A DNA stretch of 64,000 nt from an uncultured cyanobacterium (GTDB taxonomy: Bacteria > Cyanobacteriota > Cyanobacteriia > Cyanobacteriales > Nostocaceae): assembly GCA_903903925.1 (NCBI GenBank), contig CAIVAU010000259.1, positions 1 through 64,000 on the forward strand, written 5' to 3'. The notes under the pieces were generated by a model that was not told the origin of the DNA, did no database searches, and worked only from the letters and a program-made list of their open reading frames with translations. Shown in pieces: positions 7,806 through 17,360 of the stretch (position 1 is its first letter; every line of letters begins with the position of its first letter). A program made the position numbers and the translations under genes.

Positions 7806-8902
7806 GTCTTAATGATATTCTCCTGTGGAATTGCCCGTGCCACTGTTCGTAAACTCGCAGGTTCATAGGTTAACATTTTGCCATTGAGTACCGCGTCAAT
7901 TATCCAGGCTGAAGTTTGCTTCCAGCGTTCAGGCGGTAGAGGATTAAGCCAGATTAATTGGCGAATACAAGGTGATAATGCTGTCAAAAATTTGGATATT
8001 CCCTGAATTCGTTCTTGGCTGTAGGTGGCTGTTGCAGCCCCAGCATCACTTAAAATTAAAGCGACGGTGCGGTTACGATGCAGTTTTGGGAAGATGTTTG
8101 TCAGTGGTTCAGCTTTAGCTTGAGAAGCCCAATGATAAAGATATTCGTCGGGATAGCTGGTAAATCGATAGATTTGGGCGGGAGTCATTCGATGTTCGTT
8201 AATTGCTTGGATAAAGGGCGCAAAAGCAGGAAAAAATGGGATCATTGCCGAACTATCATCTATTAATAGTAAAAGTTCACTCCGTCGCACCCGTATGGGA
8301 CGCATTACTACATCTGTAAAAATACCTTCCCGTTCAATCTGGTAAAGGGTGGCTTCGATATCTAATTCGTAGTCCTTACCAACCTGTTTTGCTTCTCGCA
8401 GTAAGCGCCAACTCACCTGGACATCTGACAATTGAATGGGAAAGTTAGTGGGAGTGAGGTGAAATTTCTTCGTAGTATTTTCAAATCTCGACGAAGGTGG
8501 TTGAGTTTCAACAGCAGTCGCGACTTTCTGTTGACTCGGTTTCTGAGTGGAGAGACCTTTTTTTCTGGGGGGAATTTGGGGCAGATTTGAAGGTGGTTTT
8601 GGTGGTAGAATTTTTGCTGCTGGTTCTGGAACTGGTTTATCAGGCATCTTATCGTGATGCTGTTGGATATAGCGGTCAAAAGTGCGGTCAAAAATATTAG
8701 CATCATAGTTGACGCAGGGTTTGACCCACAATAACCGACAGACTCGCTTGAAATCTTGCCATCCCCCTAATCCATATCCTTGAGCAACTGCTTGCTGTAA
8801 TAAATCATACTGTTCTAGTGTTAAAGCTATTCCAGCTTGTCGCAACTCTTGGAATAAATCTAGTAATAATGAATCGAGTAAGACCGACTGAGAACTGCTC
8901 AT
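7781..8902 (-). CDS. SAV_2336-like/vWA-related protein of the MoxR module
   Basis: The 373-residue protein begins with a helical SAV_2336 N-terminal-type region (LLLDLFQELRQAGIALTLEQ ... QGYGLGGWQDFKRVCRLLW), followed by a proline-rich, low-complexity linker (about 90-140). A vWA-like core follows: ELLLLIDDSSAMIPFF resembles a degenerate MIDAS strand, and TVALILSDAGAATATYS a later acidic strand. vWA proteins act with MoxR ATPases as adaptor or chaperone partners. It starts 15 bp after the MoxR gene and its last codons overlap the FGE gene, so the three are translationally linked. Full MIDAS (DxSxS) is not kept, so metal binding is doubtful. Confidence 0.75.
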   Translation of the reverse strand: MSSSQSVLLDSLLLDLFQELRQAGIALTLEQYDLLQQAVAQGYGLGGWQDFKRVCRLLWVKPCVNYDANIFDRTFDRYIQQHHDKMPDKPVPEPAAKILPPKPPSNLPQIPPRKKGLSTQKPSQQKVATAVETQPPSSRFENTTKKFHLTPTNFPIQLSDVQVSWRLLREAKQVGKDYELDIEATLYQIEREGIFTDVVMRPIRVRRSELLLLIDDSSAMIPFFPAFAPFIQAINEHRMTPAQIYRFTSYPDEYLYHWASQAKAEPLTNIFPKLHRNRTVALILSDAGAATATYSQERIQGISKFLTALSPCIRQLIWLNPLPPERWKQTSAWIIDAVLNGKMLTYEPASLRTVARAIPQENIIKTWQMYSHL

Positions 8903-8917
8903 AAGGCTTAGATAAAA

Positions 8918-9943
8918 CTATTTTTGATTTCTTGCTGAATACAAAGTCTGATCCTGTTTTGTTTTCAGGAGGGTTCCTAGTAAGGGCGATCGCTCAGATA
9001 ATTTCTCTAAGTCTTCTAACGCTTTTTTAACATCTTTCTTATTTAAAAGGGCAGTCAGAAATTCTATCAATTCACTGGTTCCCGGTGGTCTACTTCCTGG
9101 GATATTTTCTAACTGCTCGCGAATCTCATAAAAACGTTTTATAGCTTGTTCAACTAGTTCCTGTTTGTTTTCTTGCTGTTTACCAAATCGTTGTTCGATA
9201 ATTTGCTGCAATTGTTCATTATCAGGAAAATCTACAAAAAAGTAAAGACAGCGACGCAGAAAAGCTTCTGGTAAAGGTTTTTCACGATTACTGGTAATAA
9301 AAATAATCGGCTTATTCTCCGGTGTAGGAAATGACTCTCCAGTTTCCGGCACTTCAAAACGCAATTCTTCTAACTCCAATAATAAATCATTTGCAAAATC
9401 GCCATCAGCTTTGTCAATTTCATCAATTAATAAAATAGGACGATGAGAATGCTTTTGCAATGCCTTGCCTAAAGCTCCAAATTCTCGATATTTTTTTTTA
9501 TCTTTCAAGCGAGCTTTTAAGTCTTGAATCTCTTTCTCTTCCAAAAACTCTTTTAATTGTTGCGGACCAGATCCCATTAATTGAGCATCCCGTAATCTAG
9601 CAACAGCATCGTAGCTGTAAAGTCCATCACGGGCGCGAGTTGTAGATTTAATATTCCAGATATAATAATCCCACCACTTTTGCTCGCTATTTTCATTTTC
9701 CGAATTTTTCAGATATTTTTGGGTAAATTCATAGACAACTGCTCCAGCTAGACGAGTTTTACCACAACCAGGTTCGCCTTCTAAAAGTAATGGTCGCTCA
9801 AGTGCGATCGCTAAATTAACTGCCTCTTTTAAATCTTCGCTCGGTATATATGGATAATACACTCGCTGATTTGGATCTTCGGCTTTCTGCTTAGGTTGCT
9901 CTTTTCCTGTATATTGATATATTATGTCTTGTTCTTTGTTCAT
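8918..9943 (-). CDS. MoxR-type AAA+ ATPase
   Basis: From the ATG at 9943 (one base after the cyclase stop) the product has 341 residues. Walker A is LLLEGEPGCGKTRLAGAVV, Walker B PILLIDEIDKADGDFAN, sensor 1 IIFITSNREKPLPEAF followed by the arginine-finger region LRRCLYFFVDFP. The insert KSTTRARDGLYSYDAVARLR is typical of MoxR proteins. A longer frame from 10015 would overlap the cyclase gene by 70 bp and adds a hydrophobic leader unlike the family. MoxR AAA+ proteins remodel or activate partner proteins with vWA partners; here the partner is presumably the 7781-8902 product. Confidence 0.9.
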   Translation of the reverse strand: MNKEQDIIYQYTGKEQPKQKAEDPNQRVYYPYIPSEDLKEAVNLAIALERPLLLEGEPGCGKTRLAGAVVYEFTQKYLKNSENENSEQKWWDYYIWNIKSTTRARDGLYSYDAVARLRDAQLMGSGPQQLKEFLEEKEIQDLKARLKDKKKYREFGALGKALQKHSHRPILLIDEIDKADGDFANDLLLELEELRFEVPETGESFPTPENKPIIFITSNREKPLPEAFLRRCLYFFVDFPDNEQLQQIIEQRFGKQQENKQELVEQAIKRFYEIREQLENIPGSRPPGTSELIEFLTALLNKKDVKKALEDLEKLSERSPLLGTLLKTKQDQTLYSARNQK

Positions 9944-9944
9944 T

Positions 9945-11318
9945 TTACCATCTACACTTTTCTTCAATTTCTGCAAAACCATAGCGCAAATTAAATACAT
10001 GTATACAAATATCATTTAGGACATTTTCTGGTACATTTCCCCAACGGGGAATAGTTTTACTTAAAAGCTTATCTATATAATTTTGCTCATGAAATTTGAG
10101 GGATAATAATACTTCAGTTTTTTGCAACCAATCTTGTACATCTTTTGGATCGAGTTTATCCATTGGTGATAGCAAAAAAATATCTCTAGATTGTGTATTT
10201 TTCTGTTTAAGAATCTTTTTGATTGTAGTTGGATTGAGCTTAGTAAAATTAAATTTTTCTTTTAGAAAGACAGATTTGTTCTTATACTCTGTAGGTTCTG
10301 CTACCAGTAACAATACAAAACGTGATTTAATTGTACGGTTTTGGGTTGAGCGTATTTTCTGAACTAGCTCATCCCAAAACTTGAAAATTTGTGCAACTGT
10401 TTCTTGATCGAGATAATTTAATCTACGCATAAGAATAATCACAGGTCTATTGTGACATACATCAGTTAAATAATTAATTGCAGATGTTATATTAGGATTT
10501 GCATTTGTTGGAGTATCTATAAATTCATGCCAGAAGTTTTCGATACATGATTTCAAAGCCAATGTCTGAAAATCAATTAAGTATTTTTTGGCTTGAATAG
10601 AGCTTGGTACATGATAAACTAACCGTTCAATTAACCAGTTTTGAACTTCTGCATTGGAAGCTTGAATGAAAAATGCTATTTCTTTGAGTTCAATTAACTT
10701 TCTAAAGTAATCTTCATGAGGAGCGTAGTCCAAGGAACGTAACAATGTTACACATTTTTCTGGGCTTATATTATTTTGAGGTAAGTTCAAAGAATCTTTA
10801 GAAATTACTTGGTAACACCAAGCCGGAATTTCTTTTTCTGTAGGTTTATTACCTTTAACATTTTTTTGGCTATTATATTTTTCTTTAAATTCTGAAGAAA
10901 GAGCATTATAGGTTGCGTCATCAATACAAATACAACCAGTTTCTGCTCCGTATTTTTCTAATCTCTGAGCATCACCTATAGGTTGTCCAACAATTTTATC
11001 ACTTGAAGCTTTATTAATATCAATTTGTCCAGTAGCTGCACCAATACGGAACCGCCATTCTCTTTCATTAGAGTGAAATTTTATGGCAAAATTATGTGCA
11101 TCATCCGCATTCTTAAACATGAGGTAACCACCATCTCCTTCTAGTCTGAGAAGAAGATCCTTTTTCTGAATTCCTTTAGGTAACGCTTCAGTCAATAATT
11201 CTCCAATTATATCAGTAAAGCCTCTGACTGCAGAGGAACCACCATAATGATTTAAATTATCAGTAACCTCTTTAGATCCAGCAAAATCGAACCTGACTAT
11301 TGTTTTCTTAATTTTCAT
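9945..11318 (-). CDS. Class III nucleotide cyclase fused to an inactive-STAND-like domain
   Basis: The 457-residue protein (ATG at 11318; a TTG at 11336 would add six residues) has two parts. Residues about 1-180 look like a class III nucleotide cyclase: TIVRFDFAGSKEV and LLLRLEGDGGYLMF supply the two metal-binding Asp positions, FRIGAATGQIDI and GQPIGDAQRLEKYGAETGCI the later conserved strands. Residues about 195-400 look like an inactive STAND NTPase: LLRSLDYAPHEDYFRKLIEL, then FFIQASNAEVQNWLIERL where a Walker A would be, then RPVIILMRRLNYLDQE. It is followed by the MoxR gene and preceded by a Pycsar-type membrane effector, so a signal-producing role is likely. The nucleotide made cannot be told. 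Confidence 0.72.
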   Translation of the reverse strand: MKIKKTIVRFDFAGSKEVTDNLNHYGGSSAVRGFTDIIGELLTEALPKGIQKKDLLLRLEGDGGYLMFKNADDAHNFAIKFHSNEREWRFRIGAATGQIDINKASSDKIVGQPIGDAQRLEKYGAETGCICIDDATYNALSSEFKEKYNSQKNVKGNKPTEKEIPAWCYQVISKDSLNLPQNNISPEKCVTLLRSLDYAPHEDYFRKLIELKEIAFFIQASNAEVQNWLIERLVYHVPSSIQAKKYLIDFQTLALKSCIENFWHEFIDTPTNANPNITSAINYLTDVCHNRPVIILMRRLNYLDQETVAQIFKFWDELVQKIRSTQNRTIKSRFVLLLVAEPTEYKNKSVFLKEKFNFTKLNPTTIKKILKQKNTQSRDIFLLSPMDKLDPKDVQDWLQKTEVLLSLKFHEQNYIDKLLSKTIPRWGNVPENVLNDICIHVFNLRYGFAEIEEKCRW

Positions 11319-11336
11319 CTTGAAAATAAAATACAA

Positions 11337-11909
11337 TTACAGACTACGATAAATAATGAGACTGATTAAAGTAGAAATTGGAATTATTATAATAGAAATA
11401 ATCAATATATATATCGCGTAGGTAAAAATCTGAAACTTCAAAAAAGCAATTTCAGAATTAATAGTAATTTGTCCAGCAATATCCTCATATTCTTTTTTAT
11501 AAGGTGTATTGATTGTACCTGCAAAGTAGTGCTTGTTCAGCGCATCTAACAGTTCGGTTGAATTATATTTCTGTAAATGCCCGAAATAGTAAAAATTATC
11601 TGTCTCTTTCCTGAAAAAGCTTGAATTCTTAGGTGGTCTAGTTCGCACCCATAAAAGACGTTCCAAATCTATTTTAGGAAGAAAAGAAAGTGTGCAAATT
11701 AAAGAACAAATACAAAGAAAAATTGTTGTCAGCGATAAACCAATCCTTAATGAATTTGGAAGATTTTGCGCTGTAGATAAAAGAGTGATAGCTGCTGTAA
11801 TAGCAGCGCCAGAAAAAGCCAGTAAAATACCGTTTTTAGCCTCAGCAAACTTTAGCCACTCATTAACATTCTGAAAAATTCCTAAGAGCTTAAGAGATAC
11901 TTCATCCAT
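11337..11909 (-). CDS. Membrane protein of Pycsar-effector (PycTM) type
   Basis: The 190-residue protein has an N-terminal amphipathic helix with WLKFAEAKNGILLAFSGAAI leading into a transmembrane segment (about 25-47), a second TM at about 55-77, a cytosolic middle with NFYYFGHLQKYNSTELLDAL, and two hydrophobic segments at the C-terminus (about 155-190). The pattern D/E-x-K in front of the first TM, FLP after the second, the F-Y-F-G motif and the closing helices agree with the Pycsar effector membrane family (PF18967-like), which permeabilises the membrane when it senses a cyclic pyrimidine nucleotide. It is the first gene of the operon, with the cyclase gene directly behind it. Confidence 0.75.
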   Translation of the reverse strand: MDEVSLKLLGIFQNVNEWLKFAEAKNGILLAFSGAAITAAITLLSTAQNLPNSLRIGLSLTTIFLCICSLICTLSFLPKIDLERLLWVRTRPPKNSSFFRKETDNFYYFGHLQKYNSTELLDALNKHYFAGTINTPYKKEYEDIAGQITINSEIAFLKFQIFTYAIYILIISIIIIPISTLISLIIYRSL

Positions 11910-12083
11910 AAAGTATTACTTGTAAAATTTAGGGAGCATTTACTTTAATATTCCTGATCAATATTACCAGTTAGCACCCAATTCGACAACGAGACAGCGA
12001 TCAAAAAAACAATTTGCGGTAAAAAGTGGGACTAAACAGCGCATCACACCCCCCGAATTTTTCACTCATTGATGGGGGAGAGG

Positions 12084-12264
12084 CTGATATCTTGCACCTG
12101 GGCTGTCAGTCAAGCCAAGATTTAAATCGCTGGCTGATAGCTCCCGTCCTATCAAGAGGACGGATCAAGGATTTCAGTCCATTTCAAGTGCCGTTAAGCT
12201 ATTAGCCCTACACTTCAGTGTAGGGCGGGATATCGGGCTGATTCAGAATGGTGCAAGATGTCAG
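12084..12264. mobile_element. Inverted-repeat-bounded element containing repeat copy 2
   Basis: ctgatatcttgcacc (12084-12098) and ggtgcaagatgtcag (12250-12264) are inverted copies enclosing the structured repeat. The longer end ctgatatcttgcacctggg (then ctgtcag) recurs inverted at 61294-61319 with one mismatch. Between 11910 and 12083 I see no feature other than the probable promoter of the effector operon. Confidence 0.5.
12119..12250 (+). ncRNA. Dispersed structured repeat, copy 2 (candidate RNA)
   Basis: It runs from gatttaaat to gctgattcagaatg. Stem A is CGTCCT/AGGACG (12145-12162) and stem C is GCCCTACAC/GTGTAGGGC (12205-12226), both differing from copy 1 by paired substitutions. Stem B is broken here. 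It ends 37 bp before the next gene. Confidence 0.55.
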
Positions 12265-12286
12265 AATAGAAATGGAGGTTAGAACC

Positions 12287-12550
12287 ATGCCAACTTTGAC
12301 ATTAACCGATGCACAAGTTATGCAATTAGTCAAGCAATTGCCACAACAGCAGCAAATAGAGGTGTTCAAATTCCTATTAAGCCAGAATTGGGCTAACTGG
12401 GTGTACTTGTCCCAAGACAGCGAACAACGGGCGCGAAAAGTTGCTTCAGATCGGAGTCAAGACTGGGATGCAATGACAGAGGATGAACGTGAGAAGTTCA
12501 TTGATGGAGTTTGTGGTACGGAGGGCTATCTAATAATTAGAAAACCGTAA
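12287..12550 (+). CDS. Small hypothetical protein (antitoxin-like)
   Basis: From the ATG at 12287, which has GGAGG at a good distance, the product is 87 residues: MPTLTLTDAQVMQLVKQLPQ, then FKFLLSQNWANWVYLSQDSE and a charged C-terminal part with DWDAMTEDEREKFIDGV. The D-W-x-x-M-T-E-x-E-R-x-x-F pattern is typical of small cyanobacterial antitoxin-like proteins paired with nucleases or PIN toxins. No toxin gene follows in this window. A start at 12248 would lie inside the repeat end and lacks a ribosome binding site. Confidence 0.6.
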   Translation: MPTLTLTDAQVMQLVKQLPQQQQIEVFKFLLSQNWANWVYLSQDSEQRARKVASDRSQDWDAMTEDEREKFIDGVCGTEGYLIIRKP

Positions 12551-12742
12551 AATTAGAATAACGTAATATTTTATTTGCGAAAGGCTTGTATTTTACCCAA
12601 GAGTTATGCAATACTTGAAATCAACTGTAAATCGGTCGATGAACAGTAAGATATCAAACTCTACTTAAGAACGGCATTCCTCCCCTCCTTGAGGGGAATC
12701 CTGACGGGATCAGTTAACGTGTTCAATTAAGGGGTAAAGCTC

Positions 12743-14367
12743 GTGAGCGCAAATCAATTAGCGTTAGAGCAACAATCTACCGCAGCCTCCGACCTAGATT
12801 TGGAGGCAGATGTTTTGGTTATTGGTGGCGGGCCTGCGGGGTGTTGGGCAGCTCACAATGCAGCAGTTCAAGGAGTCCGCGTAGTTTTGGTAGATAAAGG
12901 CTACTGTGGCTCTAGTGGGGCAACTGCGTCAGGTGGGACTACTGTATGGTATATCCCAAATGCCGAGCAGCGAGAAACAGCCTTTGTCGGTCGGCAAGCG
13001 CTGGGAGGGTTTTTATCAGAGCGTTCTTGGATGGAACGGGTTTTAGACCGGACTCATACGAATCTGTATGAGTTAGCAAATTGGGGTTATCCTTTCCCCT
13101 CCGACGAACAAGGGAAACCGTATTATTCTTCGCTTCAGCAAGGAGCAGAGTATATGCGGTTGATGAGAAAACAGGTCAAAAAAGTTGGAGTCCAAATTCT
13201 TGACCACTGCCCAGCTTTAGAATTACTAGTAGATACAGAAGGGGCAGTTGCTGGGGCTGCGGGGGTTCGTCGTCAAGTTGGCGATCGCTGGCAGGTGCGA
13301 GCTAAAGCGGTAGTCATTGCAACTGGTGGCTGTGCTTTTTTGAGTAAAGCTTTGGGCTGTAATGTCCTCACCGGAGATGGTTACTTAATGGCAGCAGAAG
13401 TTGGGGCTACTCTGTCGGGGATGGAATTTTCCAATGTTTATGGTCTAACTCCAGCTTGGGCTTCTGTGACTAAGGGAGCTTACTATCGCTGGGCAACGTT
13501 TACCTATGAAGATGGGACTGAAATTGAGTGTGGTAATTTTCACGAAAGAGCCGCAATTATCGCCAAAGCATTACTGAATCAGCCCGTATACTGTAGCCTC
13601 GACCAAACCCCAGAACAAGCGCGAGTTTGGATGCGAACTATTCAACACAACTTCTTCTTACCTTTTGACAGAATAGGAATTGACCCTTTTACTCAACGCT
13701 TCCCCATCACATTACGTTTGGAGGGAACAGTCCGAGGTACAGGAGGGATTCAAATTGTCGATGACTCTTGCGCTACCTCAGTACCGGGACTCTATGCAGT
13801 TGGGGATGCAGCAACGCGGGAATTAGTTGCCGGAGGTCATTCCGGTGGTGGTAGTATAAATGCGGCTTGGGCTATGTCTTCTGGTTATTGGGCAGGAGAA
13901 GCAGCAGGAAAATACGCAAAGGCTCTAGGAAATAGGGCAACCCAACGACAAGTGCGAGGAATTGGAGGAGCAGGAATTCGTTCTCAAAGTAGCCAAACTA
14001 TTGCTCCTCAAGAAATTATTCGCGCCGTTCAAGCAGAAGTTTTACCCTATGATCGGAACCTATTCCGCACAGAAGAGGGCTTAAACGATTCCCTGGAACG
14101 CTTGCATAGTTTGTGGAGAGAAATTCGTTCTGCTGTCGCCGCAAATGACCAAGCATTATTATCTGCACGGGAAGCAGCCGCAATGGTTGCAACAGCACGA
14201 TGGATGTATAGCACCGCACTGGTACGTAGGGAAAGTCGCGGTATGCACAAGCGCCAAGATTACCCAGAGCAAGACCCCAAACAGCAATATCGGCTACTCA
14301 GTGGTGGATTAGATCATGTTTGGGTAAAACCCGATCAGCAATTTGCAAGTAAGGAGTTAGTCAGATT

Positions 14368-14371
<4 letters not shown>
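12743..14371 (+). CDS. FAD-dependent oxidoreductase (fumarate/APS-reductase-type flavoprotein)
   Basis: The 542-residue protein starts with a GTG preceded by AAGGGG. The FAD-binding motif is DVLVIGGGPAGCWAAHNAAV (about residues 24-43), followed by VLVDKGYCGSSGATASGG. Further motifs are AKAVVIATGGCAFLS (about 190), LTGDGYLMAAEVGA, and the C-terminal FAD contact PGLYAVGDAATRELVAGGHS. The layout is that of the FRD/SDH/AprA flavoprotein subunits. The adjacent gene overlaps by 4 bp and encodes a 2x[4Fe-4S] protein, as in AprA/AprB. The neighbours (sulfonate binding protein, LLM monooxygenase, TauD) suggest a role in organosulfur use; substrate unknown. Confidence 0.85.
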
Positions 14372-14758
<387 letters not shown>

Positions 14759-14766
<8 letters not shown>

Positions 14767-15817
14767 TACATTCAAAACTAAAATATTTCGCGGGTTGAGA
14801 CTGTTTTTATTGACAGGGTTGGTACTGACAACTATCTTAACTTTGGTCGGTTGCATAGAGCAAAGTCAAAGTAATACACCAGATACAAATACAAAGCCAT
14901 CTGGCATTAAAACCAAAGTACTCCGTATGGGGTATCAACAAGCAGGCGATTTAGTCAGGATAACGAAAGTTCTAGAAAAACGTCTGAGTCCTTTGGGAGT
15001 TAAGGTGGAATGGGCGCAATTTGCTCAGGGACCGCAATTGATGGAAGCGATGAATGTCGGCAAAATTGATGTGGGTGCTGTGGGGGAAACGCCACCTATT
15101 TTTGCCCAAGCTGCCGGCGCTCAAATTGTTTATATTGTAGGCTCACACCGCACCGAAAATTCAGGAAAAGGTAGTGCGATCGCCGTACCTCCAAATTCTC
15201 CTATTAAGACTATTAAGGACATTAAAGGGCAAAAAGTGGTTTTCCAAAGAGCTTCGGCTTCTCACTACTTCATCTTGAGAGCTTTGGAAAAAGTAGGTTT
15301 AAAGCCTAGTGATATTAAAGTTTTGAGTATACCCACCGTAGAATCTAGTGCTCCGTTTCTTTCCGGAAAAATTCCCGTTTGGGTAACTGGCGATCCTTAT
15401 CTAGCTCTGGCTGAAAAAACAGGTAAAATTAGAATTCTTCTAACTGCCCAAGGACTTGATTCTCCAGGTGGATATTATGTCGGAGGAAAACAGTTTGCTA
15501 TCGATAATCCGGAATTGCTGCGAATAGTTATCGAGGAAATTGATAAGATTCAACATTGGTCTCAATCACATCCCAAAGAAACTGTCAAGCTAATTGCACC
15601 GTATCAAAAATTACCTGAAGATGTCCTCGAATTGGCGGTCAGCCGTCGCACTTATGGATTGAGAGCCATTTCTCCAGATTTAATTCAGGAACAGCAGCGA
15701 GTTGCAGATTACTTTTATAAAAATGGCATAATTCCCAAACCTCTCAATATTAAAGAAGCGACACTAACACCTGAGGAATATGCAGCAATTACACCTCCAT
15801 CTATCAGTCAAAAATAG
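14759..15817 (+). CDS. ABC transporter substrate-binding lipoprotein, SsuA-like (sulfonates)
   Basis: The 352-residue protein has a signal peptide and lipobox (LFLLTGLVLTTILTLVGC; Cys about 32), so it is a membrane-anchored binding protein. KVLRMGYQQAGDLVRITKVL, LMEAMNVGKIDVGAVGETPP and VVFQRASASHYFILRALEKV follow the NMT1/SsuA pattern for aliphatic sulfonates, nitrate and taurine; the GEPPI-like stretch GAVGETPPIFAQAAGA favours sulfonate. The ATPase and permease are not in this window. It overlaps the ferredoxin end by 8 bp and is followed by a repeat and then the monooxygenase. Confidence 0.85.
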
Positions 15818-15819
15818 GC

Positions 15820-15951
15820 AAGAATTCAGGAGTCAGGAGTCAGAAGTCAGAATTTTTGGACTTTGGTATCTCTCTTCAGGCTCTTGAAACATCCTGCTAT
15901 CTCCCGATTGTTTAACAATTCTGACTCCTGTATTCTGACTCCTGAATTCTT
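15820..15951. repeat. STRR-bounded inverted-repeat element, copy 1
   Basis: aagaattcaggagtcaggag at the left is mirrored by gactcctgaattctt at the right, with a unique middle. The same layout occurs at 37092-37206 and, degraded, at 39818-39970. Confidence 0.65.
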
Positions 15952-15965
15952 ACAAAGAGAAACAT

Positions 15966-17336
15966 ATGAGTAAAAAACAATTAAGACTGGGTGCATTTTT
16001 AATGAGTTCTGGTCACCATTTAGCGGCGTGGCGTTATCCAGATGCAAGAGCCGATGGCGGTTTGAGCTTTGACCATTATCGACACATTGCGCAGACGGCG
16101 GAACGAGGAAAATTTGATATGATTTTCTTTGCAGATGGTGTCGCAGTGCGCGATCGCGGACAAGGAACGGAAGTATTAAGTCGTACAGGGAACCTCGTCC
16201 ATTTTGAACCGCTAACTTTATTATCTGCATTATCGGTTGTGACAGAAAATATTGGGTTAGCAGCGACAGTATCAACCACCTATAACGAACCTTTTCATCT
16301 TGCCCGCAAATTTGCATCTTTAGATTATTTAAGTAATGGTCGTGCAGGCTGGAATCTTGTCACCTCTGCCAGCACTGCGGAAGCCCAGAACTTCAACCGC
16401 GACAAACACATGGAACATGCGCCTCGTTACGCTCGCGCTCGTGAGTTTGTTGAGGTTGTGACTAAACTTTGGGACAGTTGGGAAGATGATGCCTTTCTGC
16501 GCGATCAGGAATCTGGCATTTACTTCAATCCAGAAAAATTGCACGTTCCCAATCATCAAGGTGAGCATTTTTCTGTGCGCGGTCCCCTGAACGTTGCCCG
16601 TCCACCCCAAGGCTATCCAGTTATCATCCAAGCTGGTTCTTCGGAAGATGGCAAAAATCTTGCTGCCCAAACAGCAGAGGTAATTTTTACAGCACAACAA
16701 ACCCTTGAGGATGCCCAAGCTTTTTACTCAGACGTGAAGGGACGACTGGCAACCTACGGACGTAACCCCGACCACCTCAAGATTATGCCTGGAGTCTTTC
16801 CTGTCATTGGCAGAACGGAAGAAGAAGCTAAAGAAAAATTTGACCGCATTCAGGAATTAATTCATCCCAAGGTCGGATTAAGCTTGCTCACGGGGATGTT
16901 GGGCGAAGTTGATTTATCTAGCTACTCGTTAGATGAACCATTACCAGATTTACCTCATACTGAACTCCACCAAAGCCGGCAGAAATTATTAATTGAAACT
17001 GCCCGCGCCAGAAATTTTACGATTCGCGAATTATATTTATGGATTGCTGGGGCACGTGGGCATTGGACTATTTGGGGAAGCCCGTCACAAATAGCTGATC
17101 AGTTAGAAGCATGGTTTGTCAATGGTGGAGCTGATGGGTTTAATATTATGCCGCCTTATTTACCAGGTGGTTTAGATGAGTTTGTGGATTTGGTGATTCC
17201 CGAACTGCAACGTCGGGGACTGTTCCGCATCGATTACGAAGGACGCACCCTACGGGAAAATCTCGGTTTACCCCGTCCACAAAATCAGTTTACAAAAGGT
17301 ACAACTCCTTCTGAACTGATTGCATTGTCTACCTAG
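15966..17336 (+). CDS. LLM-class flavin-dependent monooxygenase (NtaA/SnaA/DszA type), second paralogue
   Basis: The 456-residue protein is clearly paralogous to the 2948-4312 product. Shared motifs include LRLGAFLMSSGHHLAAWRYP, TAERGKFDMIFFADG, FHLARKFASLDYLSNGRAGW, GPLNVARPPQGYPVIIQAGS and GADGFNIMPPYLPGGLDEF. Members such as DszA and SnaA oxidise thiophene- or sulfonate-type compounds, or amine groups, with FMNH2. It is followed 25 bp later by a TauD-like dioxygenase, and a sulfonate-type binding protein precedes it, so the cluster looks like a desulfonation or sulfur-scavenging unit. No flavin reductase is seen here. Confidence 0.9.
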   Translation: MSKKQLRLGAFLMSSGHHLAAWRYPDARADGGLSFDHYRHIAQTAERGKFDMIFFADGVAVRDRGQGTEVLSRTGNLVHFEPLTLLSALSVVTENIGLAATVSTTYNEPFHLARKFASLDYLSNGRAGWNLVTSASTAEAQNFNRDKHMEHAPRYARAREFVEVVTKLWDSWEDDAFLRDQESGIYFNPEKLHVPNHQGEHFSVRGPLNVARPPQGYPVIIQAGSSEDGKNLAAQTAEVIFTAQQTLEDAQAFYSDVKGRLATYGRNPDHLKIMPGVFPVIGRTEEEAKEKFDRIQELIHPKVGLSLLTGMLGEVDLSSYSLDEPLPDLPHTELHQSRQKLLIETARARNFTIRELYLWIAGARGHWTIWGSPSQIADQLEAWFVNGGADGFNIMPPYLPGGLDEFVDLVIPELQRRGLFRIDYEGRTLRENLGLPRPQNQFTKGTTPSELIALST

Positions 17337-17360
17337 TTCGTCATTTGGAGATATAAACAT

